From NCBI GenBank assembly GCA_945862245.1, contig CAMAXN010000001.1, positions 118,753 through 182,752 on the forward strand: a stretch of DNA of 64,000 bases, written 5' to 3'. This stretch comes from Prosthecobacter debontii. GTDB lineage: Bacteria > Verrucomicrobiota > Verrucomicrobiia > Verrucomicrobiales > Akkermansiaceae. The notes under the pieces were generated by a model, which worked only from the letters and a program-made list of their open reading frames with translations, was not told where the DNA came from and did no database searches. Below, in pieces: positions 26,899-35,362 of this stretch (position 1 is its first letter; every line of letters starts with the position of its first letter). Made by a program: the position numbers and the translations under genes.

Positions 26899-28056
26899 AT
26901 GGAAGAATCCTTCAATTCATCGCTGCCCTCGATCGAACTCCTGCGCCAGAGGGCGAAACGCCGAATGCCTGGTTTTGCCTTCGATTACCTAGAGGGTGGT
27001 TGTTTCTCCGAAATCAACTTGCGCCGCAACACCGAGGAAATCCGGGAGGTGCAGCTCAAACCGTATTATCTCCGGGATTACGCCGGTGCGTCGCAGAAGA
27101 CCGAATTGTTCGGGCGTATCTATGACGCACCATTCGGGATCGCGCCGATCGGTCTGCAAGGGCTGATGTGGCCTCGCGCCACGGAAATTTTGGCGAAAGC
27201 CGCATTCAAAGCGAACATTCCTTTCATTCTCAGCACGGTGGGCACCGCGAGCATCGAGAAAGTGGCCGAACTCACCGAAGGTAATGCATGGTTCCAGCTC
27301 TACCATCCGGTGGAGGAGGATCTCCGTGACAAACTGCTTAAGCGCGCCGAGGTCGCCGGCTTCCCGACCCTTGTGATCCTCGCCGACACGCCAACCTTCG
27401 GCTACCGCCCCAAGGAGATCCGTAATGGCCTTTCGATCCCGCCGCGTATGACATTGAAGAATATTCTTCAAATGACAGCCCACCCAATTTGGGCGTTCTC
27501 TCAACTTTTCGCGGGTGCACCCGAATTCCAGACCATGAAGCCTTATATTCCGAAAGGCCTCAACATGAAACACCTTGGCTTGTTCATGAACAAAACCTTC
27601 AGCGGCCGCCTCAACCCTGAGAAAATCAAGCGCCTGCGCGACCGCTGGCCCGGCAAACTCGTTATCAAAGGCATCGTGACCACCGAGGATGCCGAGCAGG
27701 CGATCGCTTGCGGTGTCGATGGCATGATCGTATCCAACCACGGCGGCCGCCAGTTAGACGCTGGGCAATCGACCATCAAGCCTCTTGCCGAACTGGTTCG
27801 CACCGTAGGTGATAAAACGACCCTGATGATTGACAGCGGCGTGCGTTCTGGGCCCGATGTGGCCTGTGCCCTCGCCACCGGCGCAAAGTTCACCTTCATG
27901 GGGCGGAGCTTCATGTATGGCGTTTGCGCTATGGGTAAAAAGGGCGGAGAACATACCATTTTCATGCTCAAGCGCCAGCTTCAGCAGGTGATGGAACAGA
28001 TCGCCTGCGAGCGCGTCGAGGATTTCCCAAAACACCTGATCCGGGATAATGTCTAA
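26899..28056 (+). CDS. FMN-dependent alpha-hydroxy-acid dehydrogenase (lactate/glycolate oxidase type)
   Basis: 385-residue TIM-barrel flavoprotein. FAFDYLEGGCFSEINLRRN is the N-terminal FMN region, SNHGGRQLDAGQSTIKPL holds the catalytic His (about residue 281) and substrate Arg, and MIDSGVRSGPDVACALATGAKFTFMGRSF binds the FMN phosphate. Members oxidise L-lactate, glycolate, mandelate or similar 2-hydroxy acids to keto acids. The substrate cannot be fixed from sequence alone. There is no signal peptide or cytochrome domain, so it is a soluble or peripheral enzyme. It stands alone, 9 nt from the convergent thiH. Confidence 0.88.
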   Translation: MEESFNSSLPSIELLRQRAKRRMPGFAFDYLEGGCFSEINLRRNTEEIREVQLKPYYLRDYAGASQKTELFGRIYDAPFGIAPIGLQGLMWPRATEILAKAAFKANIPFILSTVGTASIEKVAELTEGNAWFQLYHPVEEDLRDKLLKRAEVAGFPTLVILADTPTFGYRPKEIRNGLSIPPRMTLKNILQMTAHPIWAFSQLFAGAPEFQTMKPYIPKGLNMKHLGLFMNKTFSGRLNPEKIKRLRDRWPGKLVIKGIVTTEDAEQAIACGVDGMIVSNHGGRQLDAGQSTIKPLAELVRTVGDKTTLMIDSGVRSGPDVACALATGAKFTFMGRSFMYGVCAMGKKGGEHTIFMLKRQLQQVMEQIACERVEDFPKHLIRDNV

Positions 28057-28065
28057 GTCGATACG

Positions 28066-29229
28066 TTACGCTTGCACGAGTGCCTGATCGAAGTCTTTCC
28101 AGACGGGGTCGATGCTATGGGTGCGGAGCATATCCGCTATTTCGGAGGAGCTGCGAGTGTCGTGAATCTGAAATTGTTCGGTGGCCTTTTCCTTTCCTGA
28201 CTTTTCGGAAATCTCGACGCGTCGGCCTTTCACGGTGAGGTGGAGGTCATCGGAACCGGCCCCCGTGTAGCCGCCCGGCTCGGTGCGCGCTCCGGCCGAC
28301 ATGTGGGTTACCCCGAGTGGAGCCATCGCATCGCGAAGAGGAGCGGGTTCGCGGGTGGAGAGGACGATGGCGACCTGTGGGAATGTGATCCGGAACGCGG
28401 TGATCAGGCGCAACAGCGCAGCGTCGGGCAGGTAGCGGTTCGGATCGGGTTCGTATTGGTAGTTGCCCGCGTAGGGTCTCATGCGTGGAAAAGCCACGGA
28501 GAACTGGGCTTTCCAGCAATGCTTGTAAAGATACTCAAGGTGCGCGGCGAGTGAGAGAGCCTCGTGTTTCCAATCCGCCAAACCGAACAGCGCACCGATC
28601 CCGATCCGCCGAAAACCGCCCGCGTAGGCACGTTCCGGGCAATCCAGCCGCCAGTCGAAATTTTTCTTCGGCCCCGCCGTGTGAAGGGTGTGGTAGGTCT
28701 GGCGGTGATAGGTTTCCTGATAGACGATCAGGCCCTCGGCTCCGTGATTCACCAGCTCGGTGTATTGGTCGTCCTCCATCGGGCCGACCTCCAGTGCGAG
28801 GGTTGGGAAAAGCGGAATCAACGCATCGAGGCATTTCTGTAGATAGCCTTCAGAAACGAATTTTGGATGTTCTCCGGCGACAAGCAGGAGATTGCGGAAA
28901 CCCTGTGCGTGGAGGTGTTTTGCCTCGGTTACTACCTGATCAACGGTGAGCGTCGTGCGCAGGATCGCGGCATCGCGTGAGAAGCCACAGTAGGAGCAGT
29001 TGTTCACGCACTCGTTGGAAACATAGAGCGGCGCAAACAGCCGCATTGTTTTCCCGAAATGCTGACGTGTCAGCTGCTGGCTGCGCTGGGCGAGGCTTTC
29101 GAGCGGAACCTCATCGTCAAGCAACGCCATGAATCTCCGCACCAAGGGGGTGGGGTTCGAGAGGAGTCGGGGATAGTCGGCGGAAAACGGCATATGTGTA
29201 TGGTGGAACATCCCGGGGCGAGAGTCCAA
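28066..29229 (-). CDS. thiH: 2-iminoacetate synthase (radical SAM)
   Basis: 387 residues. The radical SAM cluster motif CVNNCSYCGF (CxxxCxxC) follows FAPLYVSNE, as in ThiH. LLLVAGEHPKFVSEGYL, YQETYHRQTYHTLHTAGPKK and GIGALFGLADWKHEALSLAAHLEYLYK are ThiH-specific. It cleaves tyrosine to dehydroglycine for the thiazole ring of thiamine. The likely start is an internal Met (MPFSADYPRLL) about 12 codons downstream of the annotated ORF start. No other thi gene is next to it, and no THI-box riboswitch was recognised in the 68 nt upstream. Confidence 0.9.
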   Translation of the reverse strand: MDSRPGMFHHTHMPFSADYPRLLSNPTPLVRRFMALLDDEVPLESLAQRSQQLTRQHFGKTMRLFAPLYVSNECVNNCSYCGFSRDAAILRTTLTVDQVVTEAKHLHAQGFRNLLLVAGEHPKFVSEGYLQKCLDALIPLFPTLALEVGPMEDDQYTELVNHGAEGLIVYQETYHRQTYHTLHTAGPKKNFDWRLDCPERAYAGGFRRIGIGALFGLADWKHEALSLAAHLEYLYKHCWKAQFSVAFPRMRPYAGNYQYEPDPNRYLPDAALLRLITAFRITFPQVAIVLSTREPAPLRDAMAPLGVTHMSAGARTEPGGYTGAGSDDLHLTVKGRRVEISEKSGKEKATEQFQIHDTRSSSEIADMLRTHSIDPVWKDFDQALVQA

Positions 29230-29297
29230 TGTGGATGTGGGTAGAGACGCTTCATTTTTGCATCGCCACCCATCGCCGTGCTTTTTAGTTTTCGGGC

Positions 29298-30149
29298 ATG
29301 GTCAACACTGAGGTCGTCGGAACGGTGAAATCGCAGTGGGGCGAGGGCGCGATCTGGTGGAAAGGCTTTCTCTATTACGTGGATATTGAGGGACACCGCA
29401 TTCACCGTTTCTCGCCGGAGACAGGGGAGGAGGCTTCGTGGGATGTCGGCCAGCGGGTGGGGACCGTGGTGCCGCGTGAGGGCGGCGGGTTGGTGTTCGC
29501 GGGGGACGGTGGGATCTTTTTCCTTGATGAGGCGAGCGGCGATATCGCGGCCATCGCCGATCCTGAGCCGAACAAGCCCGACAATCGTTTCAACGATGGC
29601 AAGTGCTCCCCGGATGGTCGTTTATTCGTGGGCACTATCAGCCTTGTGAAAAAAACTGGCGACGCGAAGCTTTACCGCCTCGACGCCGACCTCGCTCTGC
29701 ACGTGGCCTACGCGCCGGTTACGAACTCTAACGGCATTGTGTGGTCGGCGGACGGGAAAATCTGCTTCTATATTGATACGCCGCGCAAAGAAGTGCTGGC
29801 TTTTGATTACGGGGACGGGTTGCTGACAAACGAGCGCAGCGTCGTTTCTACCGCGCATTATGGAACCTCGCCCGACGGCATGACCATCGACGCAGATGGC
29901 AATCTGTGGGTCGCGTTCTGTCACGGCGCTTGCGTATGTTGCTTTGACCCACGCAGCGGGAAGGAGTTGAGAAAAATCGATCTGCCCTGCCTGGAGACGA
30001 CTTCCTGCGCGTTCGGAGGGGCGGGGCTTGACGATCTTTACGTGACCACCGGCATCCACAAGACCGTGGAGGAAGAGTTCGCGGGGCGATTGTTCCGAAT
30101 CCGCGGGCTGGGTGTGAAAGGTGTGGCATCGAACACTTTCGCCGGATGA
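29298..30149 (+). CDS. SMP-30/gluconolactonase (LRE) family protein
   Basis: 283-residue six-bladed beta-propeller. SQWGEGAIWWKGFLYYVDIEG is the first-blade signature with the metal-binding Glu. NRFNDGKCSPDGRLFVGTIS (Asn/Asp ligands), TNSNGIVWSADGKICFYIDT and TSPDGMTIDADGNLWVAFCHG complete the active-site set. Relatives hydrolyse sugar lactones (glucono-1,5-lactone, arabinono-lactone) with a divalent metal. There is no signal peptide, so it is cytoplasmic. Its stop overlaps the maf start (ATGA). Confidence 0.85.
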   Translation: MVNTEVVGTVKSQWGEGAIWWKGFLYYVDIEGHRIHRFSPETGEEASWDVGQRVGTVVPREGGGLVFAGDGGIFFLDEASGDIAAIADPEPNKPDNRFNDGKCSPDGRLFVGTISLVKKTGDAKLYRLDADLALHVAYAPVTNSNGIVWSADGKICFYIDTPRKEVLAFDYGDGLLTNERSVVSTAHYGTSPDGMTIDADGNLWVAFCHGACVCCFDPRSGKELRKIDLPCLETTSCAFGGAGLDDLYVTTGIHKTVEEEFAGRLFRIRGLGVKGVASNTFAG

Positions 30150-30697
30150 GACTGATTCTTGCATCGGGTTCGCCGAGGCGGCGGGAGCTGCTGGAGGCGG
30201 CGGGGCTTTCCTTCGAAGTGATCCCGTCACCCGCCGAGGAGATTCATGACGCATCATTGGGTATGGAAGGGCTGTGCGAAGAAAACGCGCGTCTTAAGGC
30301 GGCGGCTGTTTCTGTGCCGGGTGCTGTGGTTATTGCTGCGGATACGCTGGTGTTCATCGACGGCGATCCACTTGGGAAACCCAAGGACATGACAGAGGCG
30401 CACGAGATGTTGCGTCGACTTTCTGGACGAACCCATCAGGTCTGCACGGGTGTGTGCGTGGTGGATGCGGAGGGGAAAGTACGAACGTTTCATGCGGTGA
30501 CGGATGTTGTTTTCAGGGAGCTCGATGAAGCGGGTATTTCCGAATACCTTTTCTCTACGAACCCGCTCGACAAGGCAGGGGCCTATGGCATTCAAGATCG
30601 CGGGGAACTCATCGTGGAGCGGATTTCCGGCGGATACGATAACGTGATGGGGCTGCCGGTGGGATTGGTGCTGGAGGCGCTGGAGGAGTTGGCGTGA
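30146..30697 (+). CDS. maf: Maf-family nucleoside triphosphate pyrophosphatase
   Basis: 183 residues. The N-terminus LILASGSPRRRELLEAAGL is the Maf signature, followed by EENARLKAAAV, IAADTLVFIDGDPLGKPKD (catalytic Asp) and KAGAYGIQDRGELIVERISGGYDNVMGLP. Maf proteins hydrolyse non-canonical or modified NTPs (dTTP/UTP/m7GTP) to monophosphates and affect septation when overproduced. Translationally coupled to the SMP-30 gene. Confidence 0.93.
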   Translation: MRLILASGSPRRRELLEAAGLSFEVIPSPAEEIHDASLGMEGLCEENARLKAAAVSVPGAVVIAADTLVFIDGDPLGKPKDMTEAHEMLRRLSGRTHQVCTGVCVVDAEGKVRTFHAVTDVVFRELDEAGISEYLFSTNPLDKAGAYGIQDRGELIVERISGGYDNVMGLPVGLVLEALEELA

Positions 30698-30701
30698 GCG
30701 C

Positions 30702-30872
30702 TGGGGAGCACACGCGCCCTCGCGTGTTGTTTCCGGCGCCCTCGCCGGGAATCTGGCTGGGAGTAGGGCGGGCGTTGGTTCGGTTTGGCGACGCACAGGA
30801 TCTTTCCCGCTAGCAGACCGCGAGAGTGAGCTCCGGAAAACGCGTGGCGCGTGTCCCCCCCGAATCGGGTTG
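30702..30872. repeat. Dispersed hairpin repeat pair, copy 2
   Basis: Fills the gap between maf and the DagK-like gene. The left unit has the stem ACACGCG-CCCT-CGCGTGT, then TCCGGCG-CCCT-CGCCGGGA, ending in TGGGAGTAGGGCGGGC. The right unit is in inverted orientation (CGCACAGGATCTTTCC first, then CGCGTGGCGCGTGTCC). Both end motifs recur in copy 1 at 9353-9512, so the two loci share one element family. Confidence 0.6.
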
Positions 30873-30893
30873 CCCATGACGCGCGGATAGGCA

Positions 30894-31871
30894 ATGAATC
30901 AGCCTGTGTCCCATCCTCGGCGATATCCCCTGATCTTCAACCCCCGTGCACGCAGCGAAAAGGGTGGCAAGACGCGGCAGTTTCTCATGGAGCACGCGAA
31001 CCGTTTCGCACTCTATGCCACGAACAGCGGACAGGAGGCGGTGGAGCTGGCACGTAAATTCGCGGATGATGGCGAGCCGGTAGTGATTGCGGCGGGGGGC
31101 GATGGCACTCTCAATGCCGTGGTTTCCGGCCTTGCGGGCAGCCGCACCGCGCTCGGCGTGATGCCCGCCGGGACAATGAACGTCTTCGCCCGCGAGCTAG
31201 GTATCGATCCGAATAGTTTGTCCAAGGCTCTCGAGGTCATCGAAAAAGGCCTGATCCGTGAGGTCGATCTCTTCACCGCGAATGGCTCGCCCTTCGTACA
31301 AATGGCGGGCGTAGGTTTCGACGCCAAGGTCATCGAGGAGACGAAATGGGAGAGTAAAAAAATGCTGGGGCCACTCGCGTATCTATTGGCTGCCGTGAAA
31401 GTGCTCGGGGGGACCCCCCCTGAGCTAGAAATCGTTACTGCGGAGGGTCATCGCGAGAAAGGCGTGGCGGTACTCTGCGGAAATGGCTCACTATACGGCG
31501 GCCAATTCCGTCTTTTCCGCAACGCCGACAACCTCGACTCCAAGCTCGATGTCATCGTCTTTAAAGAGGCTGGATATCGCTTCGTCCTCGATGCGTTGTA
31601 CGGGATTGCGCTGGGTGGAATCGACCTCTCGGACTCCACTTCCTATTTCCAATCCGAGGGCATTACCGTGACTTGCGAACGCGAGGTGCCGGTGCAGATC
31701 GACGGCGAGCTACTGGGGCGTTTCAAGAAAATCGAATTCCGCGAAACATCCGCCCGGCTCCGCGTAATGGCTCCCGATACGCCGTGCCAAACCCCTTTGA
31801 TGAATGCCATGAAATCCCTACTCCAGTGGCCACCGAAACCCGAAGCCGCGACCGTGGCAAAGACATCTTGA
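30894..31871 (+). CDS. Diacylglycerol/lipid kinase family protein
   Basis: 325 residues. LIFNPRARSEKGG at the N-terminus, VIAAGGDGTLNAVVSGL (the GGDGT nucleotide-binding motif) and LGVMPAGTMNVFARELGI define the DagK/YegS fold. EVPVQIDGELLGR near the C-terminus is the second conserved lobe signature. Members phosphorylate diacylglycerol or related lipids. There is no membrane helix, so it is a soluble, membrane-associated enzyme. Its stop overlaps the start of the SanA-like gene (TTGA). Confidence 0.88.
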   Translation: MNQPVSHPRRYPLIFNPRARSEKGGKTRQFLMEHANRFALYATNSGQEAVELARKFADDGEPVVIAAGGDGTLNAVVSGLAGSRTALGVMPAGTMNVFARELGIDPNSLSKALEVIEKGLIREVDLFTANGSPFVQMAGVGFDAKVIEETKWESKKMLGPLAYLLAAVKVLGGTPPELEIVTAEGHREKGVAVLCGNGSLYGGQFRLFRNADNLDSKLDVIVFKEAGYRFVLDALYGIALGGIDLSDSTSYFQSEGITVTCEREVPVQIDGELLGRFKKIEFRETSARLRVMAPDTPCQTPLMNAMKSLLQWPPKPEAATVAKTS

Positions 31872-32560
31872 AAGCGAATAGAAAAGCAATCCTGCTTAAG
31901 TGGCTCAAATACTTAGCTCTATTTGGGCTGCTGCTGTTTCTGTTTGGCGTGGGGCTGATCATCTACGCAAATGTCACGGCGGTGTGGGCTTCCCACGGAA
32001 AAATTTACGACGACGTCAAAGACCTGCCGCCCACCAAGGTGGGTCTCGTTTTTGGAACAACTGACCGCTTCAAAGGGCATGAGAACCGCTATTTCCGCTA
32101 CCGCATGGACGCTGCGGTTGAGGTCTGGAAATCGGGCAAGATCCAGACCCTGATCGTTTCCGGCGACAACCGTAGCAAATATTACAATGAACCCGAGAAA
32201 ATGAAGGCCGCGCTGATCGAGGAGGGCGTGCCAGCCTCTCGCATCGTCTGCGATTACGCCGGGCTGCGGACGCTCGATTCTGTAGTGCGTGCGAAGAAAA
32301 TTTTTGGTGCGGACAAGATCCTCGTCATCAGCCAGCGCTTCCAGAACCAGCGTGCAATCTATCTCGCACAGGCCAACGGGATTGATGCCTCCGGCTTCAA
32401 CGCGGAGGATGTGGAATTACAGGCTGGCTACAAAACCAAGATCCGCGAGGTCGGCGCGCGGGTGAAGATGTGGCTAGACGTGAACTTCCTCGACACGGCC
32501 CCGACACATCTCGGCGAAAAAGTCGAATTGCCCGGCGACCCTCAATCTGCCGAGCCGTAG
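31868..32560 (+). CDS. SanA/YdcF-like DUF218 membrane protein
   Basis: About 230 residues if started at the TTG at 31868, which overlaps the previous stop; the ORF-track start at 31673 is inside the upstream gene. One N-terminal membrane helix (ALFGLLLFLFGVGLIIYANV) precedes a DUF218 domain: GLVFGTTDR, YRMDAAVEVWKSGKIQTLIVSGDN, EEGVPASRIVCDYAGLRTLDSVVRA and ILVISQRFQNQRAIYLA. SanA affects envelope permeability and vancomycin tolerance in enterobacteria; its reaction is not established. The 3' end overlaps the convergent gene by 19 nt. Confidence 0.8.
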   Translation: MKANRKAILLKWLKYLALFGLLLFLFGVGLIIYANVTAVWASHGKIYDDVKDLPPTKVGLVFGTTDRFKGHENRYFRYRMDAAVEVWKSGKIQTLIVSGDNRSKYYNEPEKMKAALIEEGVPASRIVCDYAGLRTLDSVVRAKKIFGADKILVISQRFQNQRAIYLAQANGIDASGFNAEDVELQAGYKTKIREVGARVKMWLDVNFLDTAPTHLGEKVELPGDPQSAEP

Positions 32561-33417
32561 CGAGCGACGGGTGAGCTCGCTTTTTCGGAAACGGCAAAGA
32601 TCGATGCGCCGTCTCGCGAGAACGCGACCGCCTCCGCCTGCGCGAGCTTGTGCGGTGTGAGTACTTCCGGTTTTTTTGCGAACGCGTCCGCCCACGATTC
32701 CTTCTCTTCGCGTCGGAAAATGAACACGCCGAGGTAGGTCACGACAGCGGCCATATGATGATCCGCGGAAATGTCTAGGCCGGTGGGTTGGTTCGCGAAA
32801 GGGATGGAGACGATGCCAGGTGCTTTGGTTTCGGTGGTGCCGATCTTGCGCGCGATCGCGTTATTTGCGGGTTTCAGTGGTAGTTCATAGACGCCCGGCG
32901 GCACAGTGCGCTTGCTGATGAGGATGATCTTGCCGCTCTCCGCATCCACCGCCACCGACTCGCAATCGCGCGCGCCGTCCTCGTAGGTGAAATCGATTTT
33001 CCATACAACCTGTGCTTTTCCTGAGAGTGTTTCGCCAGCGGCAGGAAGTTTCGGTTCGCGGACGATGTGAAGGGTGACGGATTCACGAGCGGAGCCGTTG
33101 TCGCCGGTGTCGGCGATGAGGAGGTAGGGTTTCCCATCGAGTTGAAAAGCGGCGAGATCTTCCCAATCGATATTGTGTGCATCCTCGATCTGCACCGCCC
33201 CACGCGATGTGCCATCGCTCTGCGCGAGATGGATTTCGGGCGTGCCGCCACTGTCGTTGATCATCCACAGAAAACCCTCCTTAGAAGGCGAGGCGGCGAG
33301 CCCCGAAGCCTCGGTCACAGCGGGGGAGGTCAGCTTCGCATCGCTTGGCCGCAGAACAAAAGCGGGCTCTGCCGCAAGCGTGGCGGTGGCGAGTAGGGAG
33401 AAAGCGAAGGCGCGCAT
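32542..33417 (-). CDS. Secreted beta-propeller-like protein, function unknown
   Basis: 291 residues if started at the Met of MRAFAFSLLATATLAAEPAF, which gives a clean signal peptide cleaved after LAA; the longer ORF adds eight residues. The mature part has repeated strand patterns (EASGLAASPSKEGFLWMINDSG, DWEDLAAFQLDGKPYLLIADTGDN, DCESVAVDAESGKIILIS), the kind seen in SdiA-regulated and phytase-like propellers that bind calcium. I cannot name the function. It overlaps the SanA-like gene tail to tail. Confidence 0.6.
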   Translation of the reverse strand: MRAFAFSLLATATLAAEPAFVLRPSDAKLTSPAVTEASGLAASPSKEGFLWMINDSGGTPEIHLAQSDGTSRGAVQIEDAHNIDWEDLAAFQLDGKPYLLIADTGDNGSARESVTLHIVREPKLPAAGETLSGKAQVVWKIDFTYEDGARDCESVAVDAESGKIILISKRTVPPGVYELPLKPANNAIARKIGTTETKAPGIVSIPFANQPTGLDISADHHMAAVVTYLGVFIFRREEKESWADAFAKKPEVLTPHKLAQAEAVAFSRDGASIFAVSEKASSPVARYGSAD

Positions 33418-33603
33418 GATTCCCGGACAAGCTGGACGCAAAAGGTCGGATTACCAGAAGTTTCCATGAACTCATCCACCACTCTCTGCGACGAATAATA
33501 CAGGGTGTGAATATGAATAGCTAACAGCTGCTTTTCTCCGAGTAATTCGTGCAGATTGCGTAGCGCGATGAGAGATCGTTCATATCGAAAGGATACTGAA
33601 GCC

Positions 33604-34323
33604 ATGAGCAAAAAGAAATCCACCTCGGGCGGACGCGCCGCCAAGAAAGAAGAGGTTTCCCTGATCCGTTCTTCGGCGGCGGAATACCTGACCTTCGTGG
33701 CGGCCAGCGGCCACTCGGAGGTCGGCGTCGAGATGCGTTACGAGGATGAGAAAATATGGTTGACGCAGAAGATGATGGCCGCGCTTTACGATGTTTCCGT
33801 CCCTGCCATCAACCAGCACCTGAAGCGCATCTTCAGCGACAACGAGCTGGAATCGGAGGCAACTGTTAAGAAATACTTAATCGTTCAAACCGAAGGCAGT
33901 CGCTAGGTGCAACGATCCGTGGAGCACTACAGCCACGAGCGGGAAAACATGGGGCTGACTTACTGGGAAGGCGCTCCCATGGGGAAGATCCATCGCTACG
34001 ACGTTTCCCTCGCCAAGAACTACCTCTCGGAGTTCGAGTTGGGGCAGATGCAGCGCATTGTCTCAGCCTACCTCGACATGGCCGAAATGCAGGCGATGCG
34101 TAAAATCCCGATGACCATGGAGGACTGGGAAAAGCGCCTGTGCGGATTCCTTCAACTCTGGGATCGGGACATCCTTAAGGATGCGGGCAAAGTGAGCGCG
34201 GAACTGGCAAAGGCCCACGCGGAAAGCGAGTTCGAAAAATACCGCATCGTGCAGGATCGCTTGTTCGAGTCGGATTTTGACCGGTTGCTCAGGGAACTGC
34301 CGGCGGAAGGTGATAAGCCATAA
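33604..34323 (+). pseudogene. RhuM-family protein, broken by a nonsense codon and an internal deletion
   Basis: Two ORFs in the same frame separated only by a TAG at 33904-33906. The first ends YEDEKIWLTQKMMAALYDVS...VQTEGSR, the second resumes VQRSVEHYS. RhuM proteins read continuously through this point with Gln, so a CAG-to-TAG change explains it. After HYS the sequence jumps to NMGLTYWEGAPMGKIHRYDV, losing roughly 110 residues of the family middle. The C-terminal part (LAKNYLSEFELGQMQRIVSAYLDMAE) is well conserved. RhuM is an accessory protein often found with mobile islands. This copy looks dead. Confidence 0.8.
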
Positions 34324-34424
34324 TCACCCAAGGCCAGCCCGAACCGCCCGCGATCCAGCGGTTTCAGAACACGGGGTGGAATCACGTCCATGGTGCGTTG
34401 ATCGCTGGATGGCCCTGAGTCGCC

Positions 34425-34446
34425 AACCCCCATTTCCCCGCCCTCC
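34425..34446 (+). repeat. 22-bp direct repeat, left copy
   Basis: Contains CCCCCATTTCCCCGCCCTCC and is identical over 22 bp to 50589-50610, same orientation, 16,164 bp apart. It lies in a 253-nt non-coding gap (34324-34576) between the RhuM pseudogene and the LytTR gene. The gap also holds two small tandem hairpins (GCCCTTCGGGC, AACCTTCGGTT). It could be an attachment-site duplication or a dispersed repeat. Confidence 0.6.
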
Positions 34447-34576
34447 GGTCCGACCCAATGGCTCTTTCATGAGCTCCCGCAGAAAGTAAATTCCTAGCAG
34501 CCAGCGTCTCGCCCTTCGGGCCAACCTTCGGTTGCTCTATCTCAAAGGCCCCGCCTTTTCCGTGGTTAATGCTTTT

Positions 34577-35356
34577 TTAGAGCAAGGTCCGTAGGCGTTT
34601 GTTCTCCAAGTTGCTGAGTTGAATCGGCTCTTTGGTGCCCTGGAGGTGGAGCTCCCAGGTGAGGAGATTTTTTCTCACCATCTTGGCCACGGACCGAGTG
34701 TTCACGAGCAGTCGGCGACTGACTTTGGCAAAGAGAGCGGTCGGCAGCTGACTTTCCCAGAGGGAGAGAGTCTGTTTCATCATGAGGTTTTCGCCTTCAT
34801 TCAGGAGGATTCGGGTGTAGTCGCCATGAGCCTCAATGGACGCGATCTCCCCTACTTTCACCATCATGGAAAGAGATTTATCGCGAAGTAATACAAGGTC
34901 CTCGGCTTCAAGCCGTTTTTCTGCTCCGACCACCGGATGAGGCACGCCCGTCTCAGAAACCGGTTGCCTAGACAGGCGGAGGATCGTCTTAGCGAGCCTC
35001 GCTGGGCTGACCGGCTTGGTGAGATAGTCTAAGGCATTGGCCTCGAAGGCACGGGTGGCGTACTCGTCGTAGGCTGTGACAAAGACAACCGCCGGCTGGG
35101 GGGCGAGATTCTCGAGCTTCGGAAGGAGGGCGAAGCCATTCTTTTTTGGCATCTGGATATCGAGAAAAATGAGGTCGGGCTTGAGCGTTTGTACCAGATC
35201 GTTTGCCGAGTTGACATCTCCCGCCTCACCCACGATCTCGATCTCGGGGTGGGATTTGAGACGGTTTGTGAGGTGGACTCTGGCCGTGGGCTCGTCATCC
35301 ACCAAGATGACGCGGAAACGCCTTGGAGAAGCCGGGGGTTGGGTATTCCTGCTCAC
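34577..35356 (-). CDS. LytTR-family response regulator
   Basis: 259 residues. Receiver domain: RVILVDDEPTARVHL (acidic pair D20/D21), FLDIQMPKKNG with the phospho-acceptor D66, and YLTKPVSPARLAK with the conserved Lys. A linker leads to a C-terminal LytTR DNA-binding domain (about 160-259: IEAHGDYTRILLNEGE, FAKVSRRLLVNTRSVAKMV, IQLSNLENKRLRTLL). LytTR proteins bind pairs of short direct repeats upstream of -35. It lies 6 nt after the sensor kinase gene; a matching direct repeat is found in the kinase upstream region (36616-36648). Confidence 0.93.
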   Translation of the reverse strand: MSRNTQPPASPRRFRVILVDDEPTARVHLTNRLKSHPEIEIVGEAGDVNSANDLVQTLKPDLIFLDIQMPKKNGFALLPKLENLAPQPAVVFVTAYDEYATRAFEANALDYLTKPVSPARLAKTILRLSRQPVSETGVPHPVVGAEKRLEAEDLVLLRDKSLSMMVKVGEIASIEAHGDYTRILLNEGENLMMKQTLSLWESQLPTALFAKVSRRLLVNTRSVAKMVRKNLLTWELHLQGTKEPIQLSNLENKRLRTLL

Positions 35357-35362
35357 GGCTTT

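Noticed and set aside
30698-30893. Tandem palindromes as a CRISPR array.
   Set aside because: There are no regular spacers and no cas genes; the units are inverted hairpin repeats. No CRISPR was seen anywhere in the window.
33330-33644. Minus-strand 104-residue ORF upstream of the rhuM remnant.
   Set aside because: Part of its sequence (SLIALRNLHELLGEKQLLAIHIHTLYY) looks protein-like, but it runs into the signal-peptide region of the neighbouring gene in another frame and has no recognisable family.
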